Assembly (NCBI RefSeq): GCF_000003815.2 | Contig: NC_049979.1 | Coordinates: forward strand, 1,826,327-1,888,326 | From: Branchiostoma floridae | Lineage: Eukaryota; Chordata; Leptocardii; Amphioxiformes; Branchiostomatidae | Direction of reading: 5' to 3' | DNA length: 62,000 nt | Part shown: positions 29,180-40,505 of the stretch, one piece after another | How positions within the stretch are numbered: the first letter of the stretch is position 1 | How the letters are laid out: every line of letters begins with the position of its first letter | Made by a program: the position numbers and the translations under genes | The notes under the pieces: generated by a model | What the model saw: only the letters and a program-made list of their open reading frames with translations | Told to the model about the DNA's origin: nothing | The model's database searches: none

Positions 29180-29249
29180 CTCTAGGCGTCTATAAATGGT
29201 TCTGTACTCCGCGCGTGTTCTCGTGTCGCACAGGAAGGCCGGCCCAGCG

Positions 29250-29434
29250 TACTCTCCAAGCAGAGGTTAAGCTCCAGCTGTTTTTTTAGTCGTTTCTATA
29301 AAGCTTTCTATTTTGTATTGTATCTTGTACTGTTAAAACCTACTTCAAGAAAAATGACAAAATAGAAAGCCAGATAAAAACGACTAAAAAAACGTAAATA
29401 AAACAGCCGGAGCCTAACCTTTGCTTGGAGAGTA
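29250..29434. mobile_element. Family-A foldback element, copy 2
   Basis: TACTCTCCAAGCAGAGGTTA and GCCTAACCTTTGCTTGGAGA GTA ends. The arms run through the ...AGTCGTTTCTATAAAGCTTT and AAAGCCAGATAAAAACGACT blocks. The 9-mers GGCCCAGCG (29241-29249) and GGCCCGGCG (29435-29443) differ at one base. Confidence 0.87.
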
Positions 29435-30359
29435 GGCCCGGCGCCCATATTTGCTGACGGCCCGGCCTGTGTATATGCGGATCACGCCTAATGTGGGGTT
29501 AATAGAGAGGGTTGTCAAACCTGGCTGGCTCGGGAGGGGAACTAGACTTTAATATCAGGCCCTGTCTGTACCGATGGGTCACAACAACGGCTTATTTCTC
29601 TCCTAAGCTACTCTCCCAATAGAGGTTAGGCTCAGGCTGTTTTTTTTACGTTTTTGGAGGTATCTTCATCGGGTTTTCTATTTTGTATCAAAAGGACAAA
29701 AGCAGTGTCCAATTGGATACCGTTGGACACTGCTTTCGCCCTTTTGATACTGTCTTATGCGACCGGTAAATCTGTTCGGAGATATTACTTACATCTGCTT
29801 GGAACAAGGAGGTTCTATCAACCTCCTTGCTTGGAGTCATCTCCAAGCAGATTTTCTGTGACCTGCCGGGCTTCACTGAGAGCCAGCCCTGCAGGCCAGA
29901 AAACATTACACCAACATCTGCTTGAAGAGTAAGATAGATATTCGCCTGTCCCTATGTTTGTACACGGCACAGGTCCTCTCAAATGTCGTGTCCTGATTTC
30001 AGTTGTCCTCAGTCTCAATGTATATCATTCTGTAACTACAACAAAATGAAAATCTGTACGTAGCCTTTGGACACGCTTGAACGGTGTCGGTGCTATAATA
30101 ATAACAATAAAGATAATAGACAATTTAATGAGAAATTTCACGTTGCATCATTTCCTCTGTTCTTCCAAGCCCTCCCAAGTATTGCATATCCATTATCCAC
30201 CCTTTTTACTAAGTTTAAACCTGAAACCTAATCTCGCCCGAGGACCAGGCACTGGTGACCTACATCTATCAGGACTAAAATCGGTTTCAACACGAATCTA
30301 CTGGGCTTGCCTACCTGAGACGGATAAAGGAAACCTAGCGAGTCAAGCTTGTCTATGTC

Positions 30360-30480
30360 AAGCATGTAAACTGTAATATATACATGTATGTATAGCTTTC
30401 CGATTACTCACTATGTACCAAACTAACTGTATTTAGCCCCAATGGGGCATGAATATGCAATAAATTTCATTGTCATTGTC
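30360..30480 (+). mobile_element. LINE 3' tail
   Basis: TAACTGTATTTAGCCCCAAT, then GGGGCATGAATATGCAATAA and a TTTCATTGTCATTGTC end. It matches the 3' consensus of other LINE tails here, but the short-repeat end differs. Confidence 0.6.
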
Positions 30481-33066
30481 AAAACAAAACAAAATCATGA
30501 TGTTTCCGACTTTAGAAGGAGCCATGCTGTTCCAGTTCTACTCATGGAACCCGTGACCTCAGTGGCCGTCGGGTCTCGTTGCGTTGTGGCGATGTAAGAA
30601 GTAGTTAAATGCCTAGAAGCGGTACCGTTAGCATGCACAGTAGTAGAATAGAGTTCTCCCCAAGCAGAGGTTGATTGAGAAGATAGTTGCCTTCTAACGA
30701 GCCGCTGCTTTTTTTTATTTGCCAACCGACAGGAAACGAGGCATATGAGAATAATGTAGCCTACCTTGCAGACTACTAACCGCGCTGGCTTTTCAGTTTA
30801 CAGTTTCTTTGTGGAGAGCCCTGATTGTTCCACACTAGAACTAGCCTCTCCGTTTTCCGCGCTGGTCATCACTCCATCTTACTTACTAACTCCATCCAGA
30901 TAAAGGCAAGCGCTCATAGAAGTCTAAGAAGGATGCTAAGAACCAGGACAATATCAAGGCTAAGTACTTAGTGTAAAGTGTTTAGTTACTTTGTATTAAT
31001 TAATCTATTTATGTATCTATTTCTCTTGTACGATCCCACCCTCCACTGGGAAGAGCGGCTAAGGTCTACATGGCTATCAACATTAAACAAAGGTCATTGA
31101 TTGCTAGATTGATCCCCATTAACCTCTGCTTGGAGAGTAGAGAAGTGTACCATTGTCGGCAAAATAGGAGCCTAACCTCTGCTTGAAGAGTACTTGTGTC
31201 CTCTCTGCAAATACAGAACAGAAGAGACTCGGGAGCTGTAATGCGGCTGGATACCAGGCTAGGCTGAACCGACACACAGGGAGGCTTGTGGGGCTCTTTT
31301 CTGCTTTGTCGGTTTTAGCCCAGCACCTCCATATTTAGGCTTGACCCGTAGCTGCAGTGTGCGTGCTAATCCTCCCACCCCTGGCCAGCTGATCGCTGGT
31401 AAACCCCGGGTTCGTTATAATGATGGAGTCGGACGGGAAGTTAATAATCACCTCCGGGTTGTTATCGTGGGGTGACGGTGTTTTATTGTGGTCATTAACA
31501 ACTCTTCGCGGCGAGCTGAGACACGGGTAATAATGACAGGGCGGTACCGCGGGAGGCGTGAGGGAGGTAAACACGCGGGGTGTAAACACACAAACAACAG
31601 TCCCTGATACCGGGATCAGGGAGGGGATTATCTCCGAGCGGATGTGAGGATTCGTCTTGGATTTGGAGGAGCATTTTGGTTGCTTTTGTACCAGTGATGC
31701 GGTTTTCTTCTCCCCGAAAACAATCAATCAAACAATCCCAACCCAGTGGACAGGACAGCCATGCCGAAATTGGTCAGAGAAAATAATAGTATAGGCACAA
31801 CAACTTGAAAAAGACGCGTCATACAAGACAAAAAGGCGTGCAAAATAAGACGTGGGATCCACAACGTTTACTTGGGGTAGACTTTGAAAGAAAGAAAACA
31901 GATTTGCAGAGACTATTACTTCAACGACTGACCGATATATTTTGCCCGGATGTGGGGGCATTTTTACACATAAACTACCAGTCCCTTTCACAAAAACATT
32001 TTGTCACAAAAATAACCGGATACAGTCTTGTAACACACGAAGACGGGAGGATCACATCAATCAATCCGCGGAAACAAGGTTTCACAGAGTCTATCAACAT
32101 GTTTAATACTGTAAACTGCCGTCTGCGCCAGGCAGAGTCGCAGTTTTCTCGCGTAAAGGAGCTCGAGGATAGATTATAATATAGAAGATGACAAAAGATA
32201 TGAAAGACTGCCTGGACATACAATGTTTACACAGCTACACAAGAGTGGGTGCTAACTTAACAACGTAGAAACCAAAATACACAAGAAAGGTCTGTAAACA
32301 ATTGGGAAAGAGAAGAATAACATTCAACAGTAGTAAACGCGTCTGATAAACTTAACTTAAAGTCAGTTTGATTTTGTGACTCCGGTCTTGACGCTTACCA
32401 GCATACAGCACTGGCACTGCGACCGAGCAATCGACTCGAGTACGCCTCACTGGAAGTGACTTTTAAATAGACCCAAAGTTCAGGACGGCCACGCGTTCTA
32501 CCCGTCACGTTAGCACGGTCTGTGTGACAGGTCTGCCGGGCGGTGTGCCGACTGTTGTGGTTGGTTGTGCCCCCGGGCTACTCTAGCCTAGGAAGAACCA
32601 TGCACGGCGAATCTTTCTCTGTCGGTCTGCGGTGTTGAAGAGAAGCAGAAATCCGAGTGCGGTGCGGCGAAACAGGATCTCCGCGGGTTTCCGGGGCCGC
32701 GCGGTCCCTGTTTGAGCAGGGATTAATCAGTCAATATTGGCCAATATACACGCGGGTGAAGAACTTGGCGCAAATAAACCCGGTTTGCTCTGCCCACAGG
32801 TCCCCTTGCCGCACAGAAGCTCAAATTAATCGGGATGCTGTGGGATATGTTCTCTGGGCAAATAGAAACATTCTTCTCCCGACATCTTTATGGCTCTCCT
32901 TTTTACATCCTGACACAGTTCAACACACACGAGACGAGAGGCCCGAGTCACAGCAGCGCGACTGAGAATCTTCCGTTCCTAGAATAACCAATATAATCCT
33001 TTGGAAGAAAATTAAGACCACGCAGTAGTAGACGGGGCACGAAATAATGTCTGAATATTCCTGGTC
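30481..33066. other. Intergenic region downstream of FAM181
   Basis: No gene recognised. Partial family-A ends occur near 31117-31140 and 31168-31192 (CCTAACCTCTGCTTGGAGAG and a close variant). A 124-codon frame at 31805-32179 plus has no recognisable domain. The rest is unremarkable. Confidence 0.5.
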
Positions 33067-34251
33067 CTACATGTGCAGTGGGTGGAATCTCGTGGGGAAG
33101 GTTGAGACAGTTTTTGTGGGAATCGGTCTCCATATTTTGGGTTTTGTTGTTGTGGTTGGTGAGGACGAGGAGGGGGGAGGGTTTGTCCGGTCCCATGGAG
33201 GGGAGTATGGCGCGTGTGCCGCCGCCAGCGGACTGTGGGGTACGGGCACGTACGCGGGGTGGTGGTGTCCGTACGGGAACCGACTGTACGCCGCCGAGAC
33301 GGAAGTGTTCTGCGCCAGGCAGCACGAGCACGACTCCTTTGGTCGGTGGGGGCCGCACAGTCCGGGCGCCTGCGCCAGGCCATGGTGAGCGGAGTGTCCC
33401 AGCGGCGCTGCCGGCGGCTGAGCGGGGTCGAACCCGCAGGGAGGAGGGGGGACGTACCCTAGGTACGGGCGGTACCCGTGGTACGGCAGGTACCCGAGCG
33501 GTCCTGGCGGCACCGCGGTGGGAAATCTGTCCAGACCGTGGCTGGTGATAATCCTGGGGGGTGCCGCGGTGGTCTCCCCGGCGGGCTGACAGTCCTGCTT
33601 GCCCGGGCTGCCCGCCGACGACTCCTCCGCGGAGCAGGACGGACTCCCTCGCGACGACGACGACTGGCCCTTCTGCACGCCGGGTTCCTGCCAGAAGGAC
33701 GCCGGCAGGGCGCGCTTCCGCAGCGGCACGCTGTCCGCTCCCGCCGGGTCCTGCAGCCCGGCCTCCTGCTCCTTCTCCCCCGGCAGCTCCCTGTCAGGCA
33801 TGCTGAGGTCGATGGGGTGGCAACTCTCCGCTAGAATCGGTCCCGCCTCGGAGCCGCACGACTCGCTGCCGCTGCCGCTGCTGCTCTCCGAATTGACACT
33901 TGACGTGCTCTCCGGCCGCCTTTTAAGGAGAGAAGCAGCCGGAGGAGTAGTAGTAGCCGTTATATCCTTGACTGGTCTGGTCGCGACGTAGCGCGGCAGC
34001 ACCCTGCGCTGCGAGAACCGCTTCAGCTGCTTCTGCAGGTACTTCCTGTGGTCCACGGACCGCTTGCACGGCGCAGACTTGTCCAGCGCAGCCTTGATGT
34101 CGCTGGACGCGAGGTTGACGAAGTTGAGGAGAGTTTTGACGTCAGCGTCCGCCGGTCCGCCGCCGCTGCCCTGGGCCATCTTACATTTCCGCCCCTGCTG
34201 ATGAGTTCGCTCCGCTCGTCCGCAAATGGCATTTTCTTCACCTTGAGTCAT
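33067..34251 (-). CDS. FAM181: FAM181 family protein (single exon)
   Basis: One uninterrupted frame of 394 codons. Residues 35-80 (DADVKTLLNFVNLASSDIKA, then CKRSVDHRKYLQKQLKRFS) are nearly identical to the N-terminal block of vertebrate FAM181A/B as I recall it. Residues 175-190, VPLRKRALPASFWQEP, match the FAM181 omega-loop reported to bind TEAD factors, similar to YAP. A Pro/Tyr-rich tail ends with a PIPTK motif known from FAM181. The frame opens at ATG 34251; ATG 34179 (AAGATGGCC, starting MAQGSGGGPADADVK) aligns with the vertebrate start and may be the true one. The vertebrate C-terminal FGYL was not found. Likely a nuclear developmental regulator by family. Confidence 0.92.
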   Translation of the reverse strand: MTQGEENAICGRAERTHQQGRKCKMAQGSGGGPADADVKTLLNFVNLASSDIKAALDKSAPCKRSVDHRKYLQKQLKRFSQRRVLPRYVATRPVKDITATTTPPAASLLKRRPESTSSVNSESSSGSGSESCGSEAGPILAESCHPIDLSMPDRELPGEKEQEAGLQDPAGADSVPLRKRALPASFWQEPGVQKGQSSSSRGSPSCSAEESSAGSPGKQDCQPAGETTAAPPRIITSHGLDRFPTAVPPGPLGYLPYHGYRPYLGYVPPPPCGFDPAQPPAAPLGHSAHHGLAQAPGLCGPHRPKESCSCCLAQNTSVSAAYSRFPYGHHHPAYVPVPHSPLAAAHAPYSPPWDRTNPPPSSSSPTTTTKPKIWRPIPTKTVSTFPTRFHPLHM

Positions 34252-35450
34252 TTTTGGCCCGGAGGGTCCGCGGAGGTGGAGTCTGCTGCCTAAAAAGGGA
34301 TAATTTCACACAGAGCATAACCGTTAATTTGATGTTGTCACATGTGTTAACGCGGCGTAATCCAGTAGCACAGATACACACGGCTAAAAATACGCGTTTC
34401 CGTGCCGCCGTCTTAAATATCCCCGCAATGCTCCGGGGGTAATGGGCAGTAACACTGACGAGCGGGGGGACAGGGCGAACATTGTTGACAAAATCTCTCA
34501 TTCCACCCACTTGTTCTGAACACGATACGGTAAACCAGCCGTCGGGCTAGTCGTTCTGCTCACAGATATCACAACATTTCAAGTCATCATTAAACAGAGA
34601 GATTGATAGATAGACTGAGTGAGTGAGAGATGGAGAGAGAGAGAGAGACAGGACTCTGGTACTTGAAGGCATTATTGCTACTTACTCTTTTCAGAGCTGG
34701 TATCAGATACTTCCTCCAGTTTTAAACTCAGTCATTTTGTACATCATACAAACATGTAATATGGATATGTTTCTTCGGTAGTCTTTGAACAAATAGAGAG
34801 AGTATAGAGAGACGTGGAGACCCTTACCGTAGCTGGTGCGTACGTACGTGCGTGCGTGCGTACGTGTGCGTGTGTGTACACACAGTCTCTAGATCTGTGC
34901 TCGCAGCCCTCCTACCGATGTAAGCGTCCGTGTCGGCTGACTGACACCCGAGCAAGTGAGCCACTGCTCCGGGTCGGCTCGGTGTGTGCTGTGCGGTCGG
35001 GAGCCACCCCGAGCATGGAAAATTTGCATTGCCACACACACGCGTGCCTTTTGTGCGGCGCCCCCGTCTCCATGGTGACGGCAGCCCCGACCCCAAGCCC
35101 GCGAGCCGCCCGGCCGTGTTGTATGGCTGCATTAGGTGTTTATCTAAGGTCTGCGCCTTCGCGGCACCATAACCATAGAAACAATTGTCGCCGGGAGGGG
35201 GGGAATTAATTGCCTAATCGATGACAAAGAGTCCCATCCCGATGGCCAGGAGAGATGATACCCGCAATTTACAGGTCCTTAAGAAAATATTAAGGTGTCT
35301 TCAAGTTTGCCTTTGCTGCGCATGGATGGGTCGGGTCGGCGTTTCCCCGACCACGGCTTCCTTGTTCAGTCTCTGAGCCCTGAAGCCACAACCGGGCATC
35401 TCTGTAGGCGATAAGATGCCATCGCGACATGGGCTTCACTAGGATACGGG
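34252..35450. other. FAM181 upstream region
   Basis: Moderately CpG-rich flank with no gene. It has a GA-rich microsatellite (about 34605-34650), an alternating ACGT/GTGC microsatellite (about 34840-34885), and CpG-rich DNA at 34,900-35,130. Overlapping frames on both strands at 34814-35209 look compositional. Confidence 0.5.
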
Positions 35451-36060
35451 TAGTCTCTACCAGACTCAGGGCCGCTGGAAAAACCATAGAAATGGAACAA
35501 ATAGAGGAATAAGCCGGCCAGAGAAGTATAGCCACGTCGCGCGCTGTTCCCTGGCCGGCTATACTCCTCTGGTCGGCTTACTCCTCTATTTGTTCCATTT
35601 CTACGTTTTTTTTTCAGCGACCCGGAAACTAGAATACTGGGGGCAGCGCCTAGCCTCGACCAGGCCTCATAAAGGGCCATGCATCTTACGATCCGGGGAA
35701 ATGGTAGTCTCTACCAGATCGACTACGCTGGCTGTTACTTTTGGAAGAATGATTTTTGGGAGAATGAGTTTTGCTAGCAGAGGAGTTGGTCGCCTAGAGA
35801 GGGGACAAGAAACTAAGCGTGGACTGTCTCCCTTGGCCGATTTCCCGATCTTTATTTTTTGCCGAATTATACGATCCCCGCAACCACGTAGGAAGGCCTG
35901 GTGGAGGCTATGAAAATGGGGCGAACAGTTGACCAGCCGAGAGTCCGAGATAAGGATAAACTATGGTGGCCAAACTCCCATGGCAAATTTACTCTCCGAC
36001 CCTGTTGGGGGCAAATTTGCCCATGTTTTTTAATCCCGCGGAGTTTAGTCTGTCCTAGGC
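35451..36060. mobile_element. Mosaic of family-C-like foldback elements
   Basis: TAGTCTCTACCAGACTCAGG starts an arm. ATGGAACAAATAGAGGAATA and GCCGGCCAGAG are answered by CTCTGGTCGGCTTA and TCCTCTATTTGTTCCATTTC. A second element runs from TAGCCTCGACCAGGCCTCAT (about 35651) to AGGCCTGGTGGAGGCTA (about 35910). A further arm lies at 35930-36050. The exact nesting order is uncertain. Confidence 0.65.
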
Positions 36061-36070
36061 CAGTCCTCAC

Positions 36071-36260
36071 TAGTCTCCAAGCAGACCCTACGGTGCCTTA
36101 GAAATACTCAAATAGTATCAAAGCTGGCAAGGGACTTAGTATAGCGGCACCAGGTGCCCGTTTGACTCCCTTTGGCCGGCTATCTCCCTTTGGCCGGCTA
36201 TACTCCTTTGCCATCGTTGATACTATCTCTTTAGGCACCGTAGGGTCTGCTTGGAGACTA
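36071..36260. mobile_element. Family-B foldback element with perfect 9-bp TSD
   Basis: TAGTCTCCAAGCAGACCCTA at the left and TAGGGTCTGCTTGGAGACTA at the right are exact complements. AGTCCTCAC is duplicated at 36062-36070 and 36261-36269. Internal TTTGGCCGGCTAT is tandemly repeated. No coding capacity. Confidence 0.93.
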
Positions 36261-36414
36261 AGTCCTCACGCCCTGCCCGTTGCGTGCGGACTCGCCGGGC
36301 GGGAAGATAAGGAAGTCTTTGAGTCCAGCCCGCATGGGTTCCCAGGAGCAGATGTAACCAAGGAGCCGGCGTGCCATCGGTCGCCCGGGACTTAAGGAGG
36401 ATTTACCTGGACTT

Positions 36415-37570
36415 AAGAATAAAATAGGGGAAAATTGCTCGGCCATACTAGACTGCAGAAGTTTGGAGAGACGGAGAGAGAAAACTATCCTCGCACAGGA
36501 CATGTTTTGAGACGTTTTCGTCGGGCTTCAAAAATGGGGAAAATTGCTCGGCCATACTAGACTACAGACGTTTGGAGAGAGGGGCAGAGAAAACTACTAG
36601 TATACTCTCCGAGCAGAGGTTCGGCTCTGTCTGTTCTAACATGTTTTGAGACGCTTTTGTCGGGCTTCACAATAAGGGAAAATTGCTCGGACATACTAGA
36701 CTGCAGACGTTTGGAGAGAGGGGCAGAGGTTCGGCTCTGGCTGTTTTAACATGTTTTGAGACGTTTTTGTCGGGTTTCAAAATAGGGGAAAATTGCTAGG
36801 CCATACTAGACTGCAGACGTTTGGAGAGGCGGACAGAGACAACTATCCTCTCCTAGCAGAGGACATGTTTTGAGACGTTTTCGTCGGGCTTCAAAATTGG
36901 GGAAAATTGCTCGGCCATACTAGACTACAGACGTTTGGAGAGAGGGGCAGAGAAAACTACAAGTATACTCTCAGAGCAGAGGTTCGGCTCTGGCTGTTTT
37001 TGACATGTTTTGAGACGTTTTTGTCGGGCTTCAAAATAGGGGAAAATTGCTCGGCCATACTATAGACTGCAGACGTTTGGAGAGGCGGACAGAGACAACT
37101 ATCCTCTGATAGTAGAGGACATGTTTTGAAACGTTTTCGTCGGGCTTCAAAAATGGGGAAAATTGCTAGGCCATACTAGACTACAGACGTTTGGAGAGAG
37201 GGGCAGAGACAACTATCCTCTCCTAGCAGAGGACATGTTTTGTGACGTTTTCGTCGGGCTTCAAAATAGGGGAAAATTGCTCGGCCATACTAGACTGCAG
37301 ACGTTTGAAGTTGGACAGAGACAACTACGAGTATCCTCTCATTTCAGAGGACATGTTTTGAGACGTTTTCGTCGGGCTTCAAAATTGGGGGAAATTGCTA
37401 GGCCATACTAGACTGCAGACGTTTGGAGAGGCGGACAGAGACAACTATCCTCTCATAGCAGAGGACATGTTTTGAGACGATTTTGTCGGGCTTCAAAATT
37501 GGGGAAAGTTGCTAGGCCATACTAGACTACAGAAGTTTGGAGGGACGGACAGAGAAAACTACCAGTATAC
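36415..37570. repeat. Tandem array derived from foldback terminus
   Basis: About ten units of 105-140 bp share GAAAATTGCTCGGCCATACT, AGACTGCAGACGTTTGGAGA, and GACATGTTTTGAGACGTTTT then GTCGGGCTTCAAAA. Longer units add CTCTCAGAGCAGAGGTTCGG then CTCTGGCTGTTTT. This stretch parallels family A's CTCTCCAAGCAGAGGTTAGG, CTCCGGCTGTTTT and ACGTTTTTGTCGGGCTTTCT-type arm, so the array probably grew from such an element. Confidence 0.85.
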
Positions 37571-38235
37571 TCGCCAAGGAAAGTTTCGGCTCCGGATGTT
37601 TTTGGACATGTTTCAGTAGTTTAAGTCGGGATTTCTATTTAGTGCCGTTTTCTTTATGCCCGCTGGCCAAACATAAAGTAAATGGTACAAAAATGAAGTC
37701 CCACCAAAAATGCCTAAAACACATAAAAAAACAGCCAAAGCCGATTCTCTGCTCCAAAAGTAAGAAAACTAGTAAGACTCGTCGTTTCCTCTGGTTGCCA
37801 TGGTAACGCGGTTGAGGCGGTTACGAGTGTTCCCACGCCGGGAGGGGGAGGGGGGAACACGGGACATGTGAGGCGGATTTCAACACTTGAGTCGGGTCGC
37901 CATGGTTACCCGGCCGTCAGCCGAAGGCAGCCCCTCCTGAAAGGAACTAATGGAGAGCGGGTGGAGATCCCTTTTGAGTTCAAAGGGGTTTAGTGGAATT
38001 TTGAGCGGGTTTCATTTCGCTGGTGGAAACGCCTTCCGGGCGACAACCGTGGGGCGGGTTACGCGGCTTGACAAGGCCCTGCTGCCGCCCGGGCAACCAA
38101 AAGCACACCGAGCGAGAAAAAGGGGGGCATTTGTTAGAGGGAAAAGAAAACCCTAGAGGTCAGTGCTTTCTTTCATCGCTGAGCGAGACGGAGTGCCCTC
38201 CCGGCCTACACCAAACACGCACGACGCCCGGAGGC
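37571..38235. other. Intergenic stretch between two arrays
   Basis: No gene recognised. It contains a decayed copy of the array unit at its left edge. Moderately GC-rich DNA with G runs occurs near 37840 and 38120. Short frames show no recognisable protein. Confidence 0.45.
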
Positions 38236-39010
38236 GACGGCGGCGGCTTTGAAGGGCGCATCTTCCCTGTCCGGTCTCCCCGCTCACCGACATGGCCCGA
38301 CGGGCATCCTCCTTCTGAACAAACCACTGTCGGCTAGCCTCCACCAGGCCTTCCTAAGGGCGCATCTTCCCTGCCCGGTCTCCCCGCTCACCGACATGGC
38401 CTGACGGGCATCCTGACTCAGAACAAACCACTGACGGTCTGTCGGCAAGCGCAGCTAGCCTTAAACAGGCCTTCCTACGGCAAACCACGGACAGTCTGTC
38501 TCAGTTAGCCTCCAACAGGCCTTCCTAAGGGCTCATCTTCCCTGTCCGGTCTCCCAGCTCACTGACATGGCTCGACGGGCATCCTGACCAGAACAAACCA
38601 CTGACGGTCTGTCTCAGCTAGCCTCCAACAGGCCTTCCTACGGCAAACCACTGTCGGTCTGTTTCAGGTAGCCTCCACCAGGCTTTCCTAAGGGCGCATT
38701 TTCCCTGTCTTGTCTCCCAGCTCACCGACATGGCCCGACGGGCATCCTGACTCAGAACAAACCACGGACAGTCTGTCGGCTAGCCTCCAACAGGCCTTCC
38801 TACGGCAAACAACTAACAGTCTATCTCGGCTAGCCTCCACCAGGCTTTCCTACGGCAAACCACTGACAGTCTGTCGGCTAGCCTCCAACAGGCTTTCCTA
38901 AGGGCGCATTTTCCCTGTCCGGTCTCCCAGCTCACCGACGGGCATCTTGACTCAGAACAAACCATAGACAGTCTATCGGTGGGCTCACCTAGCCCCCACC
39001 AGGCTTTCCT
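38236..39010. repeat. Tandem array with family-C-type block
   Basis: Units combine GGGCGCATCTTCCCTGTCCG, GTCTCCCAGCTCACCGACAT, GGCCCGACGGGCATCCTGAC, CAGAACAAACCACTGACGGT and GGCTAGCCTCCACCAGGCCT + TCCTAAGG. Full units are about 165-190 bp, with shorter truncated units between. The last block resembles family-C termini (TAGCCTCTACCAGGCTCC), suggesting derivation from such an element. Confidence 0.8.
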
Positions 39011-40003
39011 ACGGGGGTGCGGGGATCGTAGGATTCCGCAAAAAAATCAGGAAATTGGCCAGGAGAGTTAGTTCACGCTTGGGTTTACGTTTCCGTTCCG
39101 GCCAACTCCTCTAGTAGCAAAACTTCCCTGGCAAATTATTCTTCCTATATAACAGTCAGCGTACTCAGTCTGGTAGAGACTAGGGCTTAGCCTCTCCCAG
39201 GCTCCACGGATCGCAATTAACATGACAGAGTTAAGGAGTTAGGCCTACGTCAAATTTCCGACGTAAGGAATAGTCCTGGACGTAATTTCTGTAGATCATT
39301 TAGTTCTTAAACCCCGTTGCCGTATTAATCTGTCTTTGGACAATTTCTACTATTTTTCAGCCCCCTGTGGAGCCTGGTAGAGGCTATTAACTAGACTGCG
39401 AACCGACACGTGACTCAGGCCACGGCAGACTAATCTCAAATCAGATGTAAGGCTCCGTCTCAGTTCTAGTGTAATACAACTAATACGCGTATTTTTGCAA
39501 CATTTTGGTGCGTCTTTCCAGTATTGCAGCTGTACAAGGAAGCGCGAATCGTACTACCGAATAGCGAAATAGTGTCAAAAAAGTCGTTTATCTTTCTTTG
39601 CGCTTTTACTCCAAGTCTTTTAGACACTCGTTTATTAGACACTCGTCACACACCTTGACAAGCGTCTGCCTTGACCCTTTGTAACGAGGGCTGACAGGAA
39701 GGAGCGCGGATTTGAAACTTTATAAAAAAAAAAAGCATTTCCCTTTACAAAGTGTCGGAGATTAAGTACGTCCTGTCCCATGCCATGGACACGTTGTTTG
39801 ACTGGAAAACCTTTAAAACAGAACTCATGAAGTCTGGACCACTTTTATTCGTGATCTCCAAACAGATGTCGGGGTAGAAAATTGTCACGAGTCCTTCGTC
39901 TCATCAGATCCAGAAAAAAGGAAAAAAATTGCCAAAGAAAGGGAATATCTTGCCAAAGATGTTGGCTGGCCATAGAAGTACGCAGTCAGGTGCTCTTCTG
40001 GCA
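39011..40003. other. Intergenic region with family-C pieces
   Basis: CAGTCTGGTAGAGACTA (about 39157), TAGCCTCTCCCAGGCTCCAC (about 39188) and GGAGCCTGGTAGAGGCTA (about 39370) are foldback termini of family-C type. No gene or complete element boundaries could be fixed. Confidence 0.5.
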
Positions 40004-40012
40004 AGATATTCC

Positions 40013-40206
40013 TACTCTCCAAGCAGAGGTTAGGCTCCGGCTGTTTTTTTAACGGGCTTTCTATTTTGTCATTTTTCTTGAAGTACGCCAGCCAAAAAGT
40101 TAGGTTTTGACACAGCAAGATATAAAAAAAAAATAGAAAGCCCGGTAAAAACGACTAAAAAAACGTTATAAAAAACAGCCGGAGCCTAACCTCTGCTTGG
40201 AGAGTA
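40013..40206. mobile_element. Family-A foldback element, copy 3, perfect 9-bp TSD
   Basis: TACTCTCCAAGCAGAGGTTA and the complementary TAACCTCTGCTTGGAGAGTA end. AGATATTCC flanks both sides (40004-40012, 40207-40215). The central GTTTTGACACAGCAAGAT is shared with the copy at 25107. Confidence 0.93.
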
Positions 40207-40411
40207 AGATATTCCCCCTATTTTGGCCAATTTACATTTGACTTTTTTCCCCAATTCCCTGAGTGGTTTTGTGGAGACAAGCTACCCTCCATGCAGAATC
40301 TGACATTCTTCTCATATGCCCAGTTGTTTTTTTTAGAGTCAACCTCTGTTGAAGAGATTTCCGTTTTCTGACAATAGCTAATGGACTTCTATTGACAAGC
40401 AGATAGGCCAA

Positions 40412-40505
40412 TAATGAAAGTTTTATTGCAAATCCTTGCCCGTGGGCCAATTGCAGGCAGCATGAAAGGGGTACAATAACCTCCTTGGGCACAAACAGTG
40501 TAAAA
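40412..40505 (-). mobile_element. LINE/SINE 3' tail
   Basis: AATGAAAGTTTTATTGCAAA then TCCTTGCCCGTGGGCCAATT and a GGGGTACAATAA block. This is the reverse of the GCAATAAA-type tails found elsewhere in the window. Confidence 0.5.

Noticed and set aside
31805-32179. 124-codon frame as a small protein gene
   Set aside because: No domain, no homology I recognise, no splice partners, and the frame lies in repeat-rich intergenic DNA. Kept only as a note in the region entry.
33047-33991. Several 80-160-codon plus-strand frames over FAM181
   Set aside because: Antisense or GC-rich shadows of the FAM181 frame, with no recognisable domain.
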